DNA from: Setophaga petechia
Lineage: Eukaryota; Chordata; Aves; Passeriformes; Parulidae
NCBI GenBank assembly: GCA_024362935.1
Contig: JANCRA010000007.1
Span: forward strand, 8,744,503 to 8,808,502
Direction: 5' to 3'
Length of the DNA: 64,000 nt
The stretch's first letter is position 1. Every line of letters begins with the position of its first letter. The position numbers and the translations under genes are program-made. Below the pieces are notes generated by a model, which was not told the DNA's origin, ran no database searches, and was given only the letters and a program-made list of their open reading frames with translations. Positions 48,501 through 57,500 of this stretch are shown here, one piece after another.

Positions 48501-51500
48501 TATCTGGGTGAAGACTCCTGTGTGTATAGTAGATATGAAACCAAATTTGCAGTAAATAAAGCACAGTTTTCCATATGTGGTGATGGTGGCACATTGTGTT
48601 TTAATGTTGGGCACCTGTGAAGTGCAGGACATAATCTCTTAAATCTTATAATGAGTTGTTCAAAGTGCTTGTGTGAAATGATTGAGAATATTGCAAGTAT
48701 GCAACTTTTCAACCCTGACAGGTAGGAGTTTTTTACTTTTTTACTCATTTTCCAGAATGGGTAACAATGCAAGCCTAAGGCATATTCTTTCAGTGGGAGT
48801 AATTTAATTCTGTTGGGAAAAAACTAAGAAACAATTTTAAAGGGTAGATCAATTTCTCCTAAGTTTCCTTGTTTATATGAAACATGCACTGCATTTGCAT
48901 CAGTAATTCCATTACAAATTATTAATTTGAAAACTGCTAGAAGGGCATGTTTTTAAAGGCAAATGTTTACCACAAAAACATTAAAAGCTAATTACTGCTA
49001 CTTCTGACATTTTTTAGAGGTTGAGTTTCCTTTTAAAATTAACCTGGCATAAATAGGGTATCTCTGCTTCTTATCTTGAAAATTCTGTATTTTCAGCAAA
49101 GAGGATCTGAAAAGAAGAATTCAAAAGCCACCTCCAGGTTTTCCCTTATGTAAACATGACCACTTGAAAAAGCAAAACTACTTCTTGGTTAATCTCCACC
49201 TGTCTTTACTCAGTGTCTCAATATTTACTTTTCCAAAGCTGAAAATCATAATTGCTTGTAAACTTACTGAGCGCTTATTTTGTTATCAATTTTCCTATGT
49301 TACGAGCTGTAGAAAGACACTGCTAAAGGAAAATAAATCTTGCTAGTTAAGGTGAATTAAGTTTATTTTATTATGCATTTTTTTGGTTATTTGCTAGGTG
49401 ATAAAAACTGAATTGGAGGTGTGAGTACTTGTTCTAGTAATGTTTAACAGCACTTTTTGCCAACACTTTTTCCATAATTATGTGCGACTTCACTGACGTC
49501 AGCCTCTTAAGACTTTCCAGGTCCTCAGAAACTCTCCTGGTTTCACTTTGGAGCCTGGGATGCTGCTTGGCCGCTATTTATAGCAGCAGTGGTAGCTGCA
49601 CAAGCATGCAGGGAGTGAGGAGGGCCGTGTAAATCACGGGGTGACGCCGGGCTGGCTCGCAGCCCCACGCAGGCTGGGAACCCAGCGGGAAGCAGGGCCC
49701 GTTCGGAGCCGGGCGCGCAGCGGGCTCGGGGGCAAACACTGCTCCCCTGCGAGCGGCTGCTGCCAGGAGAGCACTGACAATGTGAGGGAAAGCTCCTTGG
49801 GTAAGTGAAGGACCAGGTGTGCTGGCAGAATAGCGCTTCAGAACTGTTTTTGCCGCGTCTGACTCCTGGGTAGAAGTTGTTTTGGCTTTCTCTCAGTCGT
49901 TTCCGGGCTGTTGCCAAATTTAGCGTTTGTTCCCTTAAGACGTTTGTGGAATTCCTGTGGCTTTGCAGAAGTTGGTGTTTTAAAGAGCTTGTTTGGTTTC
50001 CTTGTTTTAAATCATGCTGGTTGTCCAGTTAAATACAGATTAAATGTCTCTGAATCTGAAAACCAAGCCATGTGAACAGGACGAGGTATATCCATATTTT
50101 AAGTAATGAAGCTGTTTTCTTTTTGCAATGCAATACTGACCTGTTTTTACAATGTTGCCTTTCTGTGTTTGTGTGTTGTTAGAACTTTAGTTAAAGACCT
50201 GGAGATACCATCAGTAAGAGAGGGAGACAGGAAATTTTTACTTTTAAATTTATTTTGTTCCATAATCTCTATCTCCTCCAAAAGATTTTCTATTTAAAAT
50301 GGAAATACTGTTAAAACTGGATTCTTCAATTCCTGCTACAGGTTGCTCCTATTCTTGTAACAAGTTTGTTTTAATAAAAATGTGACATTGTTGCAGAAGT
50401 GCACTTGACACTTGTAAAATTCATACTGTTTTGGATCAGTTAACAAAAACCAAGACAAACCCCATAGACTTTACACTGCATTTATTACCAGCACATAGTT
50501 AATATTTTATTTGCAAGGTCCTGGGAACAAGTCTTATGATTTTTTTTACCATTATGCTCTCTGTAGAGGAATGTGAAAATATGAGCCGCTATGAGAGACC
50601 AGACAGAAATGCGAGACAGCATCAGGAGGGATTCTGGAAAAGAGCGCCACAGCAGCGATGGAATACACAGGAGCACTATCATCTTGGCCATACTGACCGT
50701 TATATCCATGGTAAAAATGATTTGAACAGGTAAAGCACTTTTCTGTATCCTCACAAACATTTAAAGCACCAGTGAGCAATTCTTTTTTGGCACTAAGGGA
50801 TCTCAAGTGATATTGAGTACAAGTACAACATTTTCTGAATAGTTGTATGTCTGAGTGGAAGCACCACTGAGGGTTGTAACAATTTCTTTTCAAAACTTAT
50901 GCTTCTGTTTTCAGGCCAAGTACTTGTTGCTCATGTTGATACAATATCATACATGTTGATTAAAATAGCTTGTGTATTCCATGGAAAACCATTTTAGTGT
51001 CTTAGTATTTGCATTTTCTAAGTTTGGGCAGCTTTTTGCAGTTTAATTTGCTGGTAAAGTAAATGTAACCTTATAGTCCTTAAAGGATTAAATGACAGTT
51101 TATAGAAATTCTTCTGAACTAACTGGTTTTAGGGCAGTGTAGTTTATAGCCTGAGAGGGATCTCTGGGAGTGGAAAGGAAAACTCTGCATTTTAGTGAAA
51201 TAGCATTGACATTTTCCTACTTACTCATTTATTTTCTGCTGTGTGCCACAGCGTGTAAGTATAGCCCACACTGCATAACACTTTTCTTTTTACCTACCAC
51301 TGTCTATCTCCAGTTTGTCACCTCTGTGTGTTTGTTTTGGGTTTTTTTAGGGGTTCAAGCTACCTGGAGCCTGGCGTGGGCGCCCTGGAGAGCTGCGGGG
51401 CGGGCGGCGGCTGCGCGGCACCGCGGGCGCTGGCGGAGAACACGGTGATGCTGGACGAGATGACCCTGCGGCACATGGTGCAGGACTGCACCGCCGTCAA

Positions 51501-54500
51501 AACACAGCTCCTCCGCCTCAAGAGGCTCCTGCACCAGGTGAGCTCTCCACAGCTGCTGGGGCGGAGCAAAGTTTGGCAAGGCTCACAGATTTGTGTGCTT
51601 CGCAGAAAGAGTTTTGAATGTAGAATCTGAATGAAGAACAGAGGTAGGAGCAAGTTTTAATATAGAAGAAAAGAATTGTTGAGCTAGTCTTACTGGATAA
51701 CTAAAGAGGCAAAAAATATATTAGTTAGAAGGGGTTTTTATGACTTAGAGCAAAAGATAAACTCACTTCAAACAAGCAAACAAAAAGATGTTTTTACTAA
51801 GCAGAAAGCACAGGCAAACAAGTCATCAAATGCTGCAAGTAGAAAAAATGAATTTTCTACTGCAAGAAAACTGAAGAACAACTTCTAGCTTAAATTGTAA
51901 TGCACTAACTTTTAGTGATTAGAGAATAGTAACATGAATATAGTAATTACAGTAGTTATGATAAGCTATAGATAAACGTTAAAGTATAGATTAGTTCTAC
52001 TGTATTAAGCGCTCAGCCAAGTATGTAATACATTTGTAACTTAAGTTTTAATATGGAAGAAAAGAATTGTTGAGCTAGTCTTACTGGACAACTAAAGAGG
52101 CAAAAGGTATATTAGTTAGAAGGGGTTTTTATGACTTAGAGCAAAAGATAAACTCACTTCAAACAAGAAGATGTTTTTACTAAGCAGAAAACACAGGCAA
52201 ACATGTCATCAAATGTTGCAAGTAGAAAAAAAGTCAGAATTTTCTACTGCAAGAAAACTGAAAAATAACTTCTAGCTTAAATTGTAATGTACTTACTTTT
52301 AATGATTAGAGAATAATAACATGAATATAGTAATTATAGTAGTTATGATAAGCTAGAGATAAAAGTTAAAGTATAGGTTAGTTCTACTGTATTAAGATGC
52401 TCAGCAAAGTATATAATACATTTGTAACTTAAACTAAAAGTCTCTAAGCTTTCCTACAGCTGGAGCTGGCAGCTGGAGGTACAAGCTCTGTCACCCATGA
52501 CCCTGGACTGCTGTAACATCTTAGATGTAATAAACTGCATTTTGAACAGCCTCCTAGAATCACATATCTCTCATTAAGACTCTTACACACAGGGACTAAG
52601 GCACTAAGTAAACTGGGGACTGGGCCTAGGTGGGCTTATGTCCTGTTGACCTTACTAGGATACTGGCATTTCATTTGTACATTGAGTTAGAATGTTCCAC
52701 AAAGTGATTATACCTTTTATTACTGTTTCCAGTAGTGCCTTTTCTGCCTTGTTAGCCCTTTACTGACTACAAAACATGCTAAATACTAAAATTTTTAATA
52801 TTTATTCACCACTTTATTTACAAGTAATGTTTATTCACTAATTTATTCACAAATTTTCTTCTCTGGGGAAATGTCAAATTAAAAGAAATCAGCACATGTG
52901 AAAACCAGCTTTTATCCAGTAAGATTCAAAAAATATGGGAGTTTAAAAAAATCAAATATTAAAATTGATCCCATTGATCAAACTTGCATTCAGCAAGTCA
53001 ATGCTATCGGCTTTTTCTTAAGGCTTTGTTTTCCTCATTCTTTTCATGTTTTCTTTGTGTTTTGACAAGAAGCTTAGTAAATCCTGCTGGGTCATCTCTA
53101 TTGGTAGTGTTCAAATTTAAACTTCCTATGTTATGAAATTGTCATAAGTTTTAAGGAGCTTATTTAATGTACCTCAAAACTTGGCAAGCTGTGGGAGTTG
53201 GTAAACTGCTGGATGACTCAGCAGAAGTATGGCATTTCAGCTACAGAAATTTCTTTGTTACCATAATAAAGAGCAGGCCATGAGGCCTTTTTTGGAGGCA
53301 TACACAGATTAGCATTGGAAAGTGTGTGATGTTGTCTTTTAATACCAGATTCATTGCTGTTCTTTTCTAATAGGATAATGTAATGAAAATAACTTTGTGC
53401 CTTAAAAGTAAGGCGCCAAAACAAAAAACAACAAAACAAAAAGCAAATCAACCTTGAGGCTAATTCAAGGGTGTGATTGTGCCTTTTAGAAATGAGAGCA
53501 TTTGCTTCCTGTGCTGAGATGTGTTCCTGATTTTGTCAGGGAGAAAAACAATTGTAACAAAAACAATGCAGTGCCAGAAGGGGAAGGTGTGTTCTTAGAA
53601 CCCAATGTCTGAGTGGTGGGCTGCATAAACTGTGCCCCCCAACAGCCTCAGGCATTAATACAGAAGTGGCAGGGAACCTTTATCTAGGACTTGTAATGCC
53701 TTTAACACAAGGACAATTTGGCACCTTGATGGATGATCTGTGTGTGTGATTCATGGTGTAAAGGCTTGCACATTATAGCCAAGTAATGTGTGGCCCTGCA
53801 GAGTATCATGTGTAAAATCTTTATTTGGTTTATAATAGCCAGGTTGCAGAATAAAAACCTTGCCTCAAGTAGCTCAGATTAACTTTTTTAAAAGAACTTA
53901 AATGCATAGAGGGAAGCAGTTACTCTTAATATGTCTGTTTTTCAAAATTTGCTCCTGGTCTTGACAAATACCTGAACCTTCTTCCGTGTAACAGTGAGTA
54001 ACATGCATTATTCTTCCCTTCACACCTTGTCAGGCATACTTGACTGTATTTTCCTGACCTAAACCAACCCTATTTTGACTTACTGCTTCCAAAACTCATC
54101 ACTGGGCTTCTAAATATTTATTCTACTCTCCTGTGTATAATCCAGTCTTTTAATCAAAGAACATGAATAGTAATGTAAAAGTAAACTAGCCTGCTGCAGA
54201 GGGGGAAACTTCAGACATTTGCTACCTAAATTGCCCTAAACAATTAGGGCACAACTTGTATGAAATATTTTTTCATCACATGAAAGTGTTAAGTCTTTAC
54301 TGTAAACATTGTGCTTTATACTGACAGGAATGAGTAAAAATACCACAATTCTTCTTTACTTCTTGAACAGAAATACAGTTTTGAAAACAAATAGTTGAAC
54401 TTTAGCATTCTGAACTCTGAACTAGGACTGGATCACAAGCAGCTTCTTGCAAAATATAAAAAAATCAAGGTACAAAGCCAATTGCTTTCAAACTCCAGTT

Positions 54501-57500
54501 TTATTTTGGAATCAGAAGTTCTTCTGTTAGCTCCACCAGTATTACACATTTAAATGTATGTGTTGCCTTTCTCCAGTTGTGACATTCTGCAATAATATTT
54601 AATTTGGATAGGTAGAAACAGAGCTGTAGTCAGCCTCGACATCCCAGAGGAACAGTTACAGTAAAATAGGAAGAGTTAGCAATTAAATTCAGTTTTATAC
54701 AATTATCTAATCAGCTGTAGTGTGACTTAGTGTAGAGCACAGCACATAATGAATGTATACCTAGCAGATTCCTGGGGAGACTTAATGTGCTGTATGGATT
54801 CATTGCTGTGACTGGATATAAATTAGCTGGAGTATTGCTGGCAACATAGCTGCAGCAGTGTGGGCTTGGTGCTGCATTCCCAGTTCAGCTGGGAAAAAGA
54901 AAAAGTTCTTTGAGCACCAGAGCCTTGGCTGAGCTCTGTGTGAGCAGGAGCACGTGCTGGCTGCTTACTCCTCACTCACTGCCATCTTCTGTGCCTTCAG
55001 ACACTGAAATCAGCAATAGGAGTCTCTCTCATAAAAGGCTTAGAAGATTTTCACAGTAGTGAGTCTAACCTTCTCTGACTTCTCAGTAATGTAACATAAA
55101 ACAACCTACATGGAGTGAAAAATGTGGCTTGTTCTTGTACTAAATGCAGCCATATTTGCAGAGAGGTGTACTGCTGGAGAGTGTTCTCTCTAATGCTTAA
55201 CTGGAGTGCTAACTTTGTATTATAAGAAGAAAATGTTTTGGAAGTCTAATTCTAGTAATAATTGACATGTAAATGTTAATGCCTCTTAAACATTGACTAA
55301 GGTACTTCATTTGCATGCTTATTAAGAAATAAGGTTTTTTCTGATCTTAACAATTTCTTCCTCCTCCTCAATTAATTTCATAGACTTACTGCTCTGGGTG
55401 GGGGTTAATGTGTAAATACAGTTTTAAATAATTTTTTTCTGTTTTTGTTGCCCTTGAGCCTTTGATCTTTGCAAGGATTGACCATCCTCTGTAGTAACCC
55501 AATGCAACTTGGTTGCGTTGCTTGCACTTGCTGTTCCTGTAGGGAGGACTGAAACATGAGGCAGTTCACAGGACTGTGAGATCTGTGAAGCTCTTTTTTC
55601 TGTGGGAGGCAGGTTTTATAAAAAATGTTTCATTTCAGCTTATCTTTCATGAATGGAAATGAAATTCTATTTTTCAAGCACAGCTCTTCACTGTAGCTTA
55701 TCAGATAATGGCCCATTTGTATGAAGAGGTGTGAATGAAAATGTGAGCCATGTAGTGCAGATTTGTTAAATGCATCAGTACATTTTGCTGAGGCTTTAGA
55801 TCAGTAAGTCACTTGTATATCTTTGAAATACATATTCATTGTGTTCTTTTTTTTGTATCTGGTGAGATGCACAAGAGAGATTCATCTTTGTTTATGAGAA
55901 ACCTGAAGTTGAGAAAGAAACAGAGTTACAAAATAAAAAGATGTTTTTGTGTCATGCATTAAGTTGTATAAATTGCCTCTACAATTATTATTTTTTACTA
56001 GCCACAAAATAGTTCACCTCAGTGACTTGTGCTTGAAAGAAACAGAACCAAAGGAGATGAACAAACAGTAGCAAATCAAATTGTCGAGTTTTAGGTTTAA
56101 GCTGTTGTTTCACTGTCATACTGTGTGACAGTGTTTGACAGTGGCAGTGAGATTGACATGGCCTGGATGAAGCTGCACTCAGAATGCCAGGCAGGCAGCA
56201 GGTGAATAGCACCCTCTGCTTGATGAACACTTAACTCAGCTTCTGCTCACATCCCTCTAGAAATGCCATTAGCAAAGGAGCCTGTTCAGGTCAGTGATTT
56301 GTACTGAATAATGCTTGGAATTGGGAATCAAAACCCAGACCTTGGTAAAAATTCAGTAGACCCTGATAAACTTGTCACTGCTCTGGATAAGTGATTATGC
56401 CAAAATAAAGAATATGTTCTGTTACTGTAAGTAGCAGTTTTCTGTATTTCGTGTTGTAGTGTGATATGCAATGTGGTGATACCTTTATAAAGTTTATTGC
56501 ATCTTTACAAAAAGACTGAAAGCAGGTATTCTCTCCAAGTTTCCACATTTGATGGTATCTTGGTATACTTCTTAGTGTTATTTCTAGCCTACCAAAAATA
56601 GCATATGCATATAACCAGGTGCATTTTCTTTGCTAATTCTATCATCTTCTTGGTAATTCTAATATCTTTTTTTGTACAGGGATGGCTCTATTTTGCTGAT
56701 TTCCCCTGTTCCATTTTAGCAGTATAATGAGAAAGAAACAAAAAGCACAAGAAGGCATATTTCATAAATTATCCTAGCATGTGTTCAAATGGAGGCTTGA
56801 TTTCCTACTGATAGAGTTAGAACTGTTTCTGTTCCGGTTGTGCTGTGTTCTGTACCTGTGTACTGAGCTGATTGCAGCAGTGGTGAGGGAATTGCTGCAA
56901 TGGCTTTTGTCCCTGCTTTGCTGGTGAATGAGTCAGGTGTAGCACAGGCCTGGAGTGCTGATTTAAATCACCAGGGAGTGTGTGACATACTAACCTTCTT
57001 TGCAGTCAGGTCTTAATCTGCTGTTGTGGAATGTCTTACTGCTCCACTTCCCTGCATTTTAATAGCAGTAAAAGCTATATTGGAGGTACAGAGCCTTGAA
57101 AAGTCATGTGAGATACTTTTGCTTGAAATAGTTTGTCTTGTTTTTTATTTTTTTCCCATTCCCATGATGACTCTGTCACAGTTGTAACTGTGACCATCTG
57201 TGACTTCACTTCTGAATGTATTTGTTTGAATCAGTGCTTAAAATAAAATATTGGTGAAACTTTTTAATTGGGGGATATAAGATAAATATAAAATACAATA
57301 GAATATATAAATTTAAAATACAAATAAATATTTTATATAAAATTCAATAAATAAAAATGCAGTCTAAATATGCAAAAAAAAATTTGTAAAACTGAAAGTA
57401 ATCCTAGGATTCTAATTGCTTCACTTTTCATCTAGCATTTTACAAATGTTTCGAACTAACTAATGCTTGTGTTTTTATGGTATTACTATGCAAATTATTT

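Larger units (their letters stand above)
47557..50566 (+). other. CCSER2: CCSER2 intron 4 (3.0 kb), contains internal GC island
   Basis: GTGAGT donor and TGCTCTCTGTAG acceptor. The first 1.9 kb is AT-rich with nothing recognised. The last third holds a short CpG-rich island at about 49610-49760, which may be an alternative promoter and first exon (listed separately). Confidence 0.85.

Noticed and set aside
49543..49917. 124-codon minus-strand frame across the internal GC island
   Set aside because: It is a composition-driven shadow. The plus-strand CRE, TATA-like box and donor explain the island better.
57240..57365. Cluster of AATAAA hexamers as a polyadenylation region
   Set aside because: The hexamers are expected in an AT-only tract, and coding exons with matching phase continue downstream.
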